Source of the DNA: Limnanthes douglasii subsp. nivea
Lineage: Eukaryota; Streptophyta; Magnoliopsida; Brassicales; Limnanthaceae
Direction of reading: 5' to 3'
NCBI GenBank assembly: GCA_036936605.1
Contig: JAUPFV010000001.1
Coordinates: 152,615,187 to 152,679,186, forward strand
DNA: 64,000 nt
The notes beneath the pieces were generated by a model, which ran no database searches, was not told where the DNA came from, and saw only the letters and a list, made by a program, of their open reading frames with translations. Both the position numbers and the translations under genes were made by a program. This document shows positions 35,081 to 47,500 of the stretch, piece after piece (position 1 is the stretch's first letter; every line of letters begins with the position of its first letter).

Positions 35081-36359
35081 ATCCTAATTTGATCTGTTTG
35101 AATATTTATACAACGATAAAACCCCTGCTGTTTTAAATACATACACTGATTTTGTTTGAATATGTATACAACAATAAACATTATTATAGAAACAATTTCA
35201 GCACAACAATAAATTAAGATATTTGGATCTTTGTGTACTTTTGATCCACTTACATCTTCACGACTATCTGGGTCTGTACGTCCAGATTTTTCTGCTACCA
35301 CTTCCTTCTCATGAGCTTCTACCTCCTTAGCTCTATTTTGTTTGCAGCCTACCTCCTCTGCTATGTGAAGTCCGAGCTGTTGGTCATTCGGAGGAGCCTC
35401 GTGTCTTTATTTCTCCTTTAGAGGACTCAGAATTGTCACTGCCTCCTGTGTAGGAGGAGACTTGTCTGTTTGTCTCTTAATGGTGTCCGTCTCTATGGAT
35501 ACCAACAAATCTTCTTGTATCTTACCTGATGGTACCGGTATGGGTGAATGGTTCCCATCATGATCCCTCTCTTCTGGAAGTACTCCATCATGCTTTTCAG
35601 CATCCTGCATTTGCCCATCCTGATTCGGGTGCTTATCATGAATTTCAGCTGGCACAGATGCCTGAAATTTAGTGGACGCCACTTCAGATGCAATGCTGGT
35701 AGTCCAGGTACCTTCTCAATTCCAGGACTTCCAATCTCGCAAATTGGATGAGAGAGAGCATTGTGGAGTTTTTGTGCTTCAAGCTCCGCTATCTTCAATT
35801 TTAATTATTCCAACTGAAAAAGTCATAGCAGACGTATTACAACATATTACATGCTGATTAAAGCGATTATGTAAGGCTCAATTTCATACTTACTTCTTTT
35901 GCCTGTTTTTCAATCTTCCTCTAGTACTTGTTCTTATCGGTGTACGTGTTGAAACGCTTCGATTCCCCTACAGTTCCAGACTTCGTTGGAGTAGCCGCTC
36001 TGCGTTTGAGGACAAAATTACCATTTATATCACTCATACTAGTGGTGCCCTAGTCCTCGGGCTCCTGCTGGGATGTGTCGATCGGCATTGGTGGAATCAG
36101 TGGCTGGGGGACTGTTTGTGGTTGGGGTCTGAGTGATATCACCTGATTGGATAGTTTCTGTTTCTGTGATGCCCGTTTCTTTGGTTTTGGGGTTGTGCTT
36201 TTCTTCCTTTTCTTTGTTCTTTCGTTTGGTGAAATCGATTCAGCATTTGCATCTCCACTACCTATTGCTCCTCTGAAAGCTTCGCTCTCAGCCTCAGTAA
36301 GACATAGTGGGCCTTCCAAAACCTACCAATGGAGGAACATGAAAGTAAATAGTTACACG

Positions 36360-36700
36360 TGGTTTGTTTGGAAAATATCAGGATATAGACTGACTATTTT
36401 TTGCAAACAGTTCGCATGATATCATGATAGTTGTTTTCAACTCTATCACCTATTCAGTTTCTAATATCTCTCAGGTTTCCTTGGGCATTGTTTGCAAATT
36501 ATAAGCTGCGAATCGTTTGATACCTTAATTTAATAGAATACCAAACAAAACTCAGGGTAGGCTGCGAATTGTTTGATACTTTAGTTTAATAGAATACCAA
36601 ACAGAACTAAGGATGGGCTGCGAATTGTTTGATACCCCAATTTAATACCTATACAGATCAAACCTGATCATCTTTCAGATTGGGTATTCTAACAAGCAGC
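36360..36700 (-). repeat. MULE repeats in a fourth ULP1 gap
   Basis: Two near-identical units of about 66 bases (ctgcgaattgtttgatac, then ttaatagaataccaaaca) lie near 36525 and 36590, with weaker copies around them. The same catgat and gcgaattg cores as in the other arrays are present. Confidence 0.7.
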
Positions 36701-37689
36701 GACATGGTAGATGTTTGGCACTCTAATCCCAACCATTTGAAAAACCTTAGGTTCATGGTCGGTTTTACTACCTCTAGCCCGATTGTTGAGTGCTCTATGA
36801 TGAAGGCCTGCATCGGGACAAGTATTATCATCAAGATGCTCTGTATATAACTAATATTTATATTGAATAAATAAATCTTACAATTAGAAGGGCGACGCAG
36901 CCGACGACTCTATCGGGGTTTTCGATAGCTAAGCAACTCCTGATGGAATGGAGAAGTTTGAACACTATTGATCCGGTCCAGTCGTAATTGTTTATTTTGT
37001 TGAGGTCTTCAACAAAATAAAGCACAATCCAACCCAGGATATCTCCAGATACGGAGTAGAATAGGGTTGAGCACAAAAACAGTATCAACAGTCGTGCAAC
37101 ATCTTCCAACTCATGCTCACCCCCCCCCCCCCCCGCGCCCCCTTCGTTTATTGCTCTTTCTATACCTGCCTGTAAAACCCACAACAACATGCTATGGTTT
37201 TACAGGTACCTTTAAAATGGCGTTCGTTATGGTTTTAGTATTCGTCAGTCCTATCTTCCTGGACATTTGACCCATGAAGTATTTCTTCATCATCCTCGAT
37301 TCGTCCTCCTCACCGTTAACGTATCTGTTGTGAAATGCTCCGGATTTTGTTAACGGTATTTCCTATGTTCTATGCTTCATCTCGAATATGACTTTCACAT
37401 CGTGTGCCGTTAGCTTCACAAACTTTGAGCCAATAAGGAAGGCGTCTCCATCGACGGAGATCTTCTCCACAACATACTAAATGATCAAATAGAATTTCTT
37501 CTTCGGCAGCTCTGCCACATTGAGGATGTCGAAAACCGTTTTCAAAAGTGTGTAGAAGGGTGTGTTTCTTGCAGCTTCGTTGTGGGCACGGGTAATACGG
37601 TTCTCTTTCAACAGTTTGAGAAGGCTCACCAGTCCTGACCTGTAATAGCTTAGTTTTGGTGTCATACTTCCTGCACAAACACAAATCAG

Positions 37690-37860
37690 TTAACAAAGAT
37701 GAAGCTGCGAACTATATGATACACACATTCAATCAAGCTGCGAATTGCTATGAACTATAAACAAAGATGAAGCTGCGAATTGTTTGCATCTTACGTGATG
37801 AAGATGCGAACTGTACTACAACGCACATGTACAAGCTGCGAACTGTTCTATTTTTTACAT
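37690..37860 (-). repeat. MULE repeats near the 5' end of the ULP1 gene
   Basis: Five copies of the core (a)agctgcgaa(t/c)tg, about 30-45 bases apart, several followed by gatgaagctgcg strings. These are shorter than the 62-bp unit. Confidence 0.65.
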
Positions 37861-38059
37861 GCACGTTGCATGGATCTGGGAAATATCGAAACAATACCAA
37901 AATCAACAATTGCAATCAACTACCTAATGCACATCTAACATACATCATAATTCTCAGGAAAGTATTAACATTACATGCAACCTATCAAACCCTTGGGTTC
38001 AACGATAAACCCAGAAACTAACAGACGAACTGTCATCACTAAATACTTGATTCCGGTAA

Positions 38060-38449
38060 AAAAAAGCAACGTCGATCGTGAAATAACATAAACAAGTGGT
38101 TCTATTTTTTCTACGAGAATTCTTACCTGGTTACTGCAAAACATTGTAGTTTCACCAGCCAGCGACCACTTGACGGCAACTTTTCCAACAGAAGGTGGTT
38201 AATCGTTTGACGGAGTACAAGACGGTGACCGATACAATTCCGGTGGGGGTTCGACGAATGATTGATTTGGAGAGAGACTCGAAGGGTTTCTGGTTGGAGA
38301 GAGAGGTTGGAAGTCGAACAGTTTCTTTTCTGGTGGCTTCTAAAAAATTAGACGTGTTTGGGTTGGTTTAGGGTAATGAGAATGGGGGAAAAGGTGTGTT
38401 TGAAGTGAAAAATGGATATATATAGTCGGGGGTAATTTTGTCCAAAATT
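38060..38449 (-). promoter_or_regulatory. MULE right subterminal region, ULP1 promoter side
   Basis: Mainly non-coding. The minus strand has CT-rich stretches near 38260-38330 and a tatatat string near 38420, as expected for the start of the ULP1 gene transcript. No further gene is seen. Confidence 0.35.
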
Positions 38450-38537
38450 TAACTGGATGTACTAAGTAACACTATCCAAAATTTGGGTACTAATTGGTAA
38501 TTACATACTTGAGAAGGTATTTACCGGTACTTTTCTC
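38450..38537 (-). repeat. MULE terminal inverted repeat, right (diverged)
   Basis: Read inward it begins gagaaaagtacc and shows the same string order as the left end, including an A-rich block and ttacttagta. See the left repeat. Confidence 0.5.
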
Positions 38538-38546
38538 ATATTTTAT
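38538..38546. repeat. Candidate MULE target-site duplication, right
   Basis: atattttat, identical to 16601-16609. Confidence 0.55.
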
Positions 38547-41500
38547 GTGTTAACAAATTTATATATTTTTAGTTTTTATTATATGAGAGATTAAAATATA
38601 ACGATTTTAATAAAAAAAATGAATCCGAAAAAGACTTGTGATAGTTAATATATATAGAGAGGGATTCGTAACAATTTTAATCGTAAAAATAAAATAAAAT
38701 AATGTATTAAAATTAGATGCATGTATATATATTTTTAATATTTATAAAAAAAATATTGAATAGCACAAACCTATTACTAATTAACAACATAGTTTTTACT
38801 TAATCTATATTTACAAATAAATAAAATATATACTTATGCTTTTATAATCGCATAAAATAGGTTTTTGTGATAAAATGTTTGCTCATCGTTGCGGGTAATA
38901 TAAAATTTCATAATATATACCGATGTAGAACAGAAGAATGGAATAAATAAAATATTGAATATTTTATAAAGTTGGTAATTTAAAAATAAATGTTAGTTTA
39001 ACCATACTTCCGGTCGAAATATGAAGTTATGAATTTTAACTAAATTGAAATTATCTTAATGATTTAAGAGAAAAACTTTGAAACTTTCAATCATGTTTAC
39101 GATTAAATTTTACATCATTGGAAAATCTTTAAAAATACATGACTTGTTACGATAAAATATTTTTAATTATAATAATTCTTTATAATTTCATAAATAAGCC
39201 TATATTTAGCCAATACATTGGTTAACGATTTGGTCTTCAGTTAAACATTGTAGTAGCTCAGTCAACATTTGTTGATATGTCTTTCATATGAAATTGCGTT
39301 TGTTTTGTCTACATAAATAAAGTTCTTCGACTTTGTTATGACACATTTGTTGTTAAATAAAATCTATACAATTTTTTTTAACTTTCATTCTATGAAATTG
39401 ATAATGTAACACAATATATTGAATTTTTGAAGTAAAAAATTTAGTCATATTTGATTTTTATAGCCGCATTCTTATTTAATTTTACATTAACATTTTCTCT
39501 TAAATAAAACACAAAACTTAAATATGCAATTTTATGAATTTTAGAAAATAAAACAATGAAACTCGAGTAAGAATTTCAACTGACTTTGAACAGAGTTGAT
39601 AAACTAAAACTTATGCATAGCATGATAACGGTTAAATGAAAAACTCAAAAACTACTCCACTTCAAGCATTAAGTTGGTTACTAAACAAACTATCTTAAAT
39701 AGAAACTCTTGTTCAAATAAGAGAAATTAGCTGAAAGAAAATTGGACAAAATTAGAGGTACCTCTTGCACCGATGACAAAATATATGCATCTGGTTCAAG
39801 CTTATAGATTTAGTAGACTTTCTATGAAACTCACAAACTTAATGCCCATGGTGATAATCGTTTGCACTCGAAAGGTCCTTACAATTGCCGACCTGATATA
39901 TTGGATAGTTTCTTCTGTGAGAGATTCAGATCAGACTTTCTTGCTAGGTCTCAACACAGGCTTCTCTGGAAAAATTGATCTCCCACCAAGATTTTTGTCA
40001 ACTTTACCATCTTCATAAACTTTGATAGTTTTACCTTCGAAGTCACAACATTTTTTATTTGATTAGCCTCAAATTCTATGTCTAATCTGGTATGTTGTAG
40101 CATGGTAATTTTTAGTTTACACTGGTTTTCCCACAAACCACACGGATTCCTAAACCAACTTAGGGTTCTAATTGTCTCTCTAGGGAAGCTGAGGCTGAGT
40201 CGACTGCTAGAAATCTGAGATCTTGTAACCCAACTCTCGTTTTCTTCCAATAAAAGAAATTATTTGGTGCATAACGGATAAACAACTTGCAGACTTATAT
40301 CTTCTATCATAATGCATTCTCTCAATACAAAAACTCACAAAAATCTCCTATTAGACATAGGAAGAAAAAATGACAACCAGAAAATGGTAAATTCTTCATC
40401 AAATTCATCGAGTTTTCACATACAAATGAAACAAAAGGAACAAAATCAAAAAACAATAAGAACAACTAATCTGATCTTAAGATTTTATAACTAAATTCAT
40501 ATACTGAGTATTTCATACAAAGACCGAGTTCTATAAATAACCATTAAACTTTTCTTAATAAACTAACTCATATTTAAATATGGAGAACAATTTACATACT
40601 TTAAACAACTATCGAAATGACCCTCTTTTCATCGCCAAAACGCAAATCATAGGTTCGCATCAAGCTTAAATTTGTCAGATCCAAATCCATATATATCTCC
40701 TTATAGTTCCATAAAAACCTAAACCTATATGGTTAAGTCCAAAACCTCTAATACAGACATTTTAGAAAAATGTAAGGCTCGCACTAAAAATTACTTGAAC
40801 GACAGGATTAAAAGATTAAAACTCGATCATTTTTTTTCATTAAACCTTATTTTTTATTCTTCTTCTTGAAGGTGTTTTATCTCTCAATGCTTTCTTCAAT
40901 AAAAAATTTCGCCGTGTAGTATAGAAATTTAGTTTTTTCTCAATATGATCTTACATATATTCCTTTGTATTTCATGAAAAAGTAAAACACTTTTTGGTTC
41001 TTAAAACATAATAAATTAGTAATTTTAAATTGTGATCCAAATAACTAAACTTGAGATTTTCTTCATCGAAATAAATTTTAGTTTTTGTCTAGTAAAATTT
41101 ATTATGATAAAACTAATAAAAAAGAGCAATTGTATCATCTAAGTAGGTTTCATATTATAATATTAAAAAATACACACTCAAATATTGAGTAATTTAGAAA
41201 AGTTGAAGCCAAACAGAAGATCAGAAATCAAACTAAAATTGATCTTAAGAAAATATAGAATACATATTCCATTAGACTCCCCTTTATAGAGAAGTTAAAT
41301 TTTAGGCATGTCTCATACGTCAGTTTATAAATTCGGACAATGTTCTTCAACAGTTAGTTGAAGTTGGAACTCCAGTTGGTTCCATTCTATTTCTTTCCTG
41401 ACTTGTAAATCCTAATCATTTTTTATGATTCAATAAATAGAATTTAACCACCTAAAATAAAGATACAAAACTTCAAAGTCAAGATAGAAAAGTAAATATG

Positions 41501-41640
41501 AAATTAACAAAAAACAATTATCTAAAAAAATCCAGTTTTCCCCATTATAAAAACGTTAGGATCGACAACTATTTCTTCGTCAAGTTTGAGAGTACCTCCT
41601 ACTATTAGATGCTTAATCGGCTTAGGTATAAAATTAATCT
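38547..41640. other. AT-rich intergenic DNA with one coherent short coding-like stretch
   Basis: Mostly A/T-rich DNA without genes. On the minus strand at about 40062-39805 one frame reads coherently with two stops (FEGKTIKVYEDGKVDKN, then SIFPEKPVLRPSKK, then a helix-like run); I do not recognise it. It may be an exon of a decayed gene or element. Confidence 0.4.
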
Positions 41641-41689
41641 AATGAAACCTAAGAGTTGAGCATAAGTGAAGAAATTTGTACCAAAATTT

Positions 41690-42570
41690 ATGTTTTAGAC
41701 CATAACAAGTTGGACCCAAGAAGGCGGGTTCGAGGTAGACTAATCCAAAGTACATTGGTCAGAAGTAGAATAATATGTAACAGACTGATCTGGAGCAAAA
41801 CTGGTTTCAAGTAGTTATTTATCCCATTAATACATTATGTTCCATCTAGAGGAGTTGAGGTTAAGTTCTTGATCAAACTATGCTTATTCAATTTCCTGAA
41901 AGTTTCCTATATAATTGGGTCTCCTATTTTGGTCTTCTAGTATGAATTAAATTTCATACTAATTCAGTCTTATATATTAATTAGGTTTCAAATTAATTTT
42001 TATTTCATATTTATTAGGTTTCGTATTTTATAATTATGACTTTATTACAGTTCTTAATTAGTATAATTTAATATGGAGTCTATGTTGGAAAATTTGGGTC
42101 TTACCCTAAGTCTATAAATAGAGGAAGCTTAGCGTGTGGTAAAGGCGCGGTGAGACAAGAAAATTGACAAGAAACAATACATAAGAGATCTGCAATTCTA
42201 TTTTAGAGAGTGTGGTGAGGTAGAAGATAAGCACTTGAATAAGCATTCCGAGATTCGCAGATTCCTTATAAACCCAAAATAGAGTTTCATAACAAATGAG
42301 TGATGGGGTGTTTAGTATTTGAGAGTCTTGTAGTAACCCCCACAATCTGAACACCGTAAAATATGATATTGTGAGATTGATTTACTTTATGTTCTTTATT
42401 TTCAACCTTTTTCTGTAAATAACGTGAGATTCAAAACTCTGATTACCATATACATCATAGTTGTTCACGAACTATCGGCCACTACTTCTACTGAGTGCCT
42501 ATGATTCAACCTAGCGAATCTTGTTAGAGTTGTATCGGATCTTGTTTGGATATTTTTTATTTCCTTAACA
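41690..42570 (+). repeat. LTR-like segment, possibly a solo LTR
   Basis: There is a TATA box (tataaat) at 42113-42119, followed by purine-rich leader sequence and then T-rich DNA with a gtgagatt string, much like an LTR with promoter and leader. No second copy was found in the window, and no clear TG...CA ends or target duplication could be fixed. Confidence 0.3.
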
Positions 42571-42614
42571 CTTATGAATATACTAAATAGGGTTGGTATT
42601 AAATAGGTCAAATC

Positions 42615-43170
42615 ATTGTTAAACCTAATTTATATATCAAACTTGATGCATGTGTCGGATCCGATGTATTTGTCAAACTCAATGCATATGTTAAAAATGG
42701 TTAAAATTTCTCTACCTGAACGTTTTTCAGACATCATGGATATGCCAAACTAGATGCATATATTGAAGAGGTTTGTCATTACTCCAACCAAAACCTTACC
42801 AAAGTCGATGGATTTACGAAATCTTACGCATATGTCAAAACTTATCAATATGTCAATAGTTTCTGCATTATTTCTACTGAGACTTTACCAAATCTGATGA
42901 ATATCTTTAAAAAGGTCAAGATTACTTCCTTAAACCCTTAAAAAAATAATTTTTATTTTGAATTTTATGCATATGATGAAAATGATCGACATTTCTCAGT
43001 TCAAATACTTCTGATTCAAGTAGCATTCATAATGCACGTCCCAAACCCGAGGGACGTGTTAAAATGGGTCATTATTACTGCAACCAAACTTTATGCATAT
43101 GTTGAAGACGGTTGGCATTATTCAGTCTAAACTATTACCAAATTTAATGCATATGCTGAAGTTACATGTA
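42615..43170. repeat. Degenerate tandem repeat, period about 60 bases
   Basis: The core atgcatatg followed by ttgaa and a ggt..cattactcc-like string recurs near 42685, 42745, 42812, 42965, 43090 and 43148, spaced at roughly 60 bases or multiples. Copies are diverged and some are missing. No known satellite is claimed. Confidence 0.55.
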
Positions 43171-43740
43171 ATGCAAATTCCTAACCATTTTTTAGAAAAT
43201 AAAATGGATGTGTAAAATAAACTTACAAATAAAACCAGTAAGTTTAATCTTATTTATTCATCTAATATTTGGGTTTAATTTTACAAGAAGATCCTCATTT
43301 CTAATTGTATGACTGATGGTATGTCTCAAGTTCGAATTCGAATTTAGACATATTAGTGAACAAACATTGAATAAAAGGTTCAGATGATATGTCTTTTATG
43401 TTAGGTCACATACTTAGAGACATGAGAAGTATGTGTAGGTTTGTGTGCAATACGCATTACCTAATGGTGCGAGTAAGATTGGCTATCTCGATTTTAATAT
43501 TTGGTAATCAGACTTGAAGAATTCATCATATTTCTTACTTCATCTATTGGTCAACTGATCAAAACTTGGATCCCACCCAAGAATCTAGATTTATTCAAGG
43601 CATGCTACGCATGGATTAAGCTCAACATATGTCAGTTACAAGAATCTGCCCAAATATTTATCCCACTACTTTCATGTTAGACATGTTCAGGAATCCTGCC
43701 ATAAATAAAATCAAGAAACAACCGTGAAACTCAACATCAA
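43171..43740. other. Spacer left of LINE B
   Basis: No gene recognised. AT-rich with short open frames only. Confidence 0.4.
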
Positions 43741-46700
43741 ACCACAGAGCACAATGCAAGAGAACAACTCAACACAAGGTAAAACCCTCAATTTCACAAA
43801 AAAGATAATAAACGACAGAAGAATATATTAAAGTCTATTATTTTTCATCTTGCTAGCAATATGAATTCAAGCATCCAGACCATTAAAGAGATATCCCCTC
43901 ATGTAATTATCTCTCCTCCAACTTCAGACACTAAAAAACATCTCCAAATAAGACCTCATTGACACTATCAACAATCTAGAAGAAGATTATACACCACCAT
44001 ACAACATTGAATCAGAAAACCATACACCTAAACAAAAAAACATAGAAAGTTTTTATTTAACCCCGGTTCAAAGAAGAAAGAGGTTGAGGTGGATTTTCAA
44101 GCTCTATTGAACCAAAGATTAAAATAAGAAAATATTAGGAAAAGAAAAAGTAGTGCCATCATCAACTCCCCATTCGGGGAAGTCAATCTTCAAACCCTAA
44201 TCCTATTAATGATTAAGTTCTTATGTTGGAACATACGGGGTATTGGAAACAAGGCATCTATAAGAATGCTCAAGTCCATCATCGACAAAAAAAATCTCAA
44301 CATATTGATCATCTTTGAACCTTTCATGAAAGAGACAATACCCCTACTCTTGCTACCAAACTAGGCTTTCCTCACTTTTATTTAAATTCCAACAACAAAA
44401 TTTGGCTCTTCTAGTCTGCAGATTACGACATCAACATAATCATTGACCATCCACAGCTCTTACACTCTACAGTTATTCACAAGATTTAAACAAAACTTTT
44501 TACCTGACAACATTTTATGCAAAATCCCAAAGATTCAACAGATTAGATCTTTGGAACTGCCTTAAATCTATATCTTACTCTGTCAAAGAATGGATAGTAA
44601 TTGGGGATTTTAACTCAATCTTATCTCTAATGAAAAGGTTGATTGCAGATGATTTCAATGAAACACTAAGATAATGTTCCATAGAAGATTCTGGATATGT
44701 GGGTACTAGATTCACCTGGACCAATAAATCAAAATGGAGAAGACTGGATAGCGCTCTAATCAATCTAGGTTGGATAGACTACTTCAACAATACAACAATA
44801 AGCATATGGTCAGAACTTGTTATGACCATATCCATCCCATAGTCTTCATATCAAATGATAAAATCATACCTAAATCTAGCTTCAGATTCCTAAATATGTG
44901 GACACTTAATGATGAATTTTTTTCTATGGTTGAAGGTAACTGGAATTTAAACATGTAAGGCTATCATTTATTCATTTTCTGGAATAAAATCAAGCGATTA
45001 AAAGATGTTCTAAAGCTATAGAACAAGTCTACATTTGGTAATATCTTTGATAAGATTACTGAAGCAGAAAACAATGTGACTCATATAGATGAAGTATTGT
45101 AGATATCAACAACACTAAACACAACAATAACTTAACAAAATAAAATGCTATGCTCCTTCAGGATTTAAAGATTAAGAAATCATAATGGCATAAAAAATCA
45201 TATTCTAATTGGCTTAAAGATAGTGATAGAAACAGAAAAGTCTATCAATCATATGCCAAGAAGAAAAGAAGAAAATCCAAGATCAATTGCATCAAAGAAA
45301 ACTTTACATGCATTATAGAAGACCATCTGATTGGTAAATTTGCCTTAAATCTTTTGAAACATATATTAACTGACAACTATGTTCTTAATCACATGAAAAC
45401 AACAACCTTATCAGCAATCACTTACTCAAAAACATCCCAAATCTGATCACTACTGAAGATAACTACATGCTAATGAGGCTTCCTACTGAAGAGGAAATTC
45501 TTAATACCATTAAGAGCCTAAATCCTAACAGTGTAGCAGATATTGATGGTTTCAACTAATGTTTCTACATTGCCTGCTAGAAAAGCATCAAAGAAGACTT
45601 TTGTGCTCTATAACTCCTTTTTTCTTGGCCAAGACATCCCTGAAGGCATCCTCTCCATTGGCATTTGCCTCATCCTTAGGAACAATAACCCTATATCATG
45701 GAATCAATATAGACCAATCAGTTTATATTCATTCGCCAACAGAATCGTATTTAAACTTATCAACAACAGACACTCCTTCATGCTACCAAAAATCATCAAA
45801 CTGGGTATGGCTAAAGAAATGATCTATGACCTTAATAGAAAGGTTAAAGCTAGGAACATTCTTATCAAACTGGGTATGGCTAAATCCTTTGATAGAATGT
45901 CTCGCAGATTTATTATCAAAATTTATTCTTATTTGGTTTTGATTCAAAATTTGTATACCTTATTGAAAGCATGATTAGAAATATTCATATTTCTATATTG
46001 GTTAATGGTTAAATTAATGGTTACATTAAAACTAAAAAGGCTTTAAGACAATGGGATCCCTTATCCCAAAGTCTATTTATTGTTGTAGAAGAAGTCCTTC
46101 ATAGATGTCTGAGTAATCCTTTTGAACCAAACAAACTCTAAAATACATTATAAGGAATTCTATGATTATCCCATGTTTAGAATTTGCAAATTACCTACTA
46201 CTATTCACTAACAGTCTTCCTTCATCTATTGATGTTTTAAGTAAATTATTGCAGGATTATCAAAACCTCTTAGGCCAAACAATCAACAAAATCAAGACAA
46301 AGATCATATCTTCAAAGAATGCAACTCCAATTAGAACTGCCTACATATCAAACATCACTGGATCTCATACTTGGAGAAGACTATCTGTTATAAAAACTAC
46401 TACTGAACCCTATGTTAAGTGGAATGTAGGTTGTGGAAACATATACTTTTGGCTCGACAATTGGTTATCATCCTAGACAACACATAGGATAATAGTTGGT
46501 ATAGAAGGGATAAAATTTCTAACTACCGGGAGAATCATTCGTGGAATAAAAGCAAAATCTCCAGATTTCTTTCTTATAATGGTCTGGAAGTTATATCTAA
46601 GATCAAATTAGATGCTCAAAAGTTGGATTCTATCAAGTGGATTGTATCCAAATATGGTAAATACAATACTTTAGACACTTTGAACATGATTAGGAAGCAT

Positions 46701-47500
46701 CATAACTCATCTAATATTTACGGCAAACTGTGGAACTCTATCACCTTAAGAAAGTGTTCATTTATTACTTGGAGAATAACCAATAAATAACTTCATACCA
46801 AATATATCCTTTAGAGGAGACACATAACCCTAGTATCAAAGTGCCAATTCTACTCGAACATTGAAACTGTTAACCACTTATTCATGGAATGTATCTTTTC
46901 TTGGTCAATTTGGTCTCATTTTTCACACATCTTCAAGGTTACTACTGACAGAGACATGACAATTGTTCATTTGCTGAGAAACTGGTTATAGAAATCATGC
47001 AAAAACAATCACATCTATTTTATCCTACCTAGGCTATTTGACAAGCAATAAATAAATCTAAGGTCAAAGGTATGTTTGTTTCTCTTTTAACCACCATAAA
47101 TTACATAAAACATATGTTGCATGCTCTAGACAACACTTCTCTACTCAACAAAAATATATTGGTTTGATACTTCTAATGCTTCGTATGAGATGGGATGTAT
47201 CAACCACATAAAAATCATTAAAAATACCTCTTATCATACCTGGATACCTCCTTGCAAGAATAGAGTTAAGTTGAACACGGATGGTTCTTCACTGGAGAAT
47301 GGAGATGTGAACTGTGGTATTCATATCAGAAACACAGATGGTAATCGTATTTCTGGACTTGGAAATGTATATGGCAAACTGCTGATTGGCTATCCAAATG
47401 GACTTCTAAATATTAAATGAACATATAAATCAACGTTGCAATGCTCCTAACTATTTGAAAGCCATTATCTTCATCGAAAGATCTGGAATTGGCTACATTA
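43740..47500 (+). mobile_element. LINE B, plant L1-type, 5'-truncated and decayed
   Basis: The plus strand carries the tail of ORF1 (43860-44210) and then endonuclease, reverse transcriptase, zf-RVT and RNase H. It lacks the zinc-knuckle part of ORF1, so it is shortened at the 5' end, as is common for LINEs. It belongs to the same group as LINE A. Ends are approximate. Confidence 0.75.
44215..47420 (+). pseudogene. LINE B ORF2, endonuclease-reverse transcriptase-RNase H
   Basis: The endonuclease starts near 44215 with LCWNIRGIGNKASIR. RT at about 45480-46150: YRPISLYSFANRIVFKLI is followed by an abnormal segment where the usual QxxFxxGR motif is missing. The first catalytic Asp is Gly here (LIKLGMAKSFDRM), and the FADD box reads FANYLLLF, so both catalytic regions are lost. 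The zf-RVT domain is near 46620-46800 (WNSITLRKCSFITWR). RNase H from 47190 has MGCINHIKI and VKLNTDGSS with its first catalytic Asp. There are many stops and shifts. A 21-base string occurs twice 69 bases apart at 45795 and 45864; see findings. Confidence 0.75.

Larger units (their letters stand above)
32703..37696 (-). pseudogene. ULP1-like cysteine peptidase gene of the MULE (frame-broken, many introns)
   Basis: Read on the minus strand. The N-terminal part at 37665-37300 has TPFYTLLKTVFDILN and SKFVKLTAHDVKVIFEM; 37150-36860 has FLCSTLFYSVSGDILGW and NNYDWTGSIVFKLL, both usual for plant transposon ULP1-like proteins. A basic Pro-rich linker with KKRKKSTTPKPKKR is at 36319-36050, and more linker is at 35800-34090. 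The peptidase domain is at 34066-32703: NHCTLLVIDVDG carries the catalytic His (the usual neighbouring Trp is Cys), TNYNPL has Asn where the classic family has Asp, and LDCGIFVCQYARDII carries the catalytic Cys. Gaps between coding pieces are filled with MULE repeats. ULP1 enzymes cleave SUMO or related tags; the role in MULEs is unknown. Confidence 0.7.
16610..38537. mobile_element. Kaonashi-type Mutator-like element (MULE), with nested Tat insertion
   Basis: The ends are diverged inverted repeats over about 75-90 bases. The left end begins aggaaattgc; the right end read inward begins gagaaaagtacc; both continue with strings such as ttaattgttatctagta and gtaattaccaattagta. Inside are a MuDR-type transposase (+), an ULP1-like peptidase gene (-), and a small gene (-). 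MULEs that carry ULP1-like genes are known in plants as Kaonashi or KI-MULEs. Without the 10.5-kb Tat insertion the element is about 11.4 kb. Both main genes have frameshifts, so it is not autonomous now. Its non-coding DNA is dominated by one repeat family, annotated separately. Confidence 0.75.

Noticed and set aside
37067..37270. Plus-strand Pro-rich frame
   Set aside because: It is made by the C run on the strand opposite the ULP1 gene.
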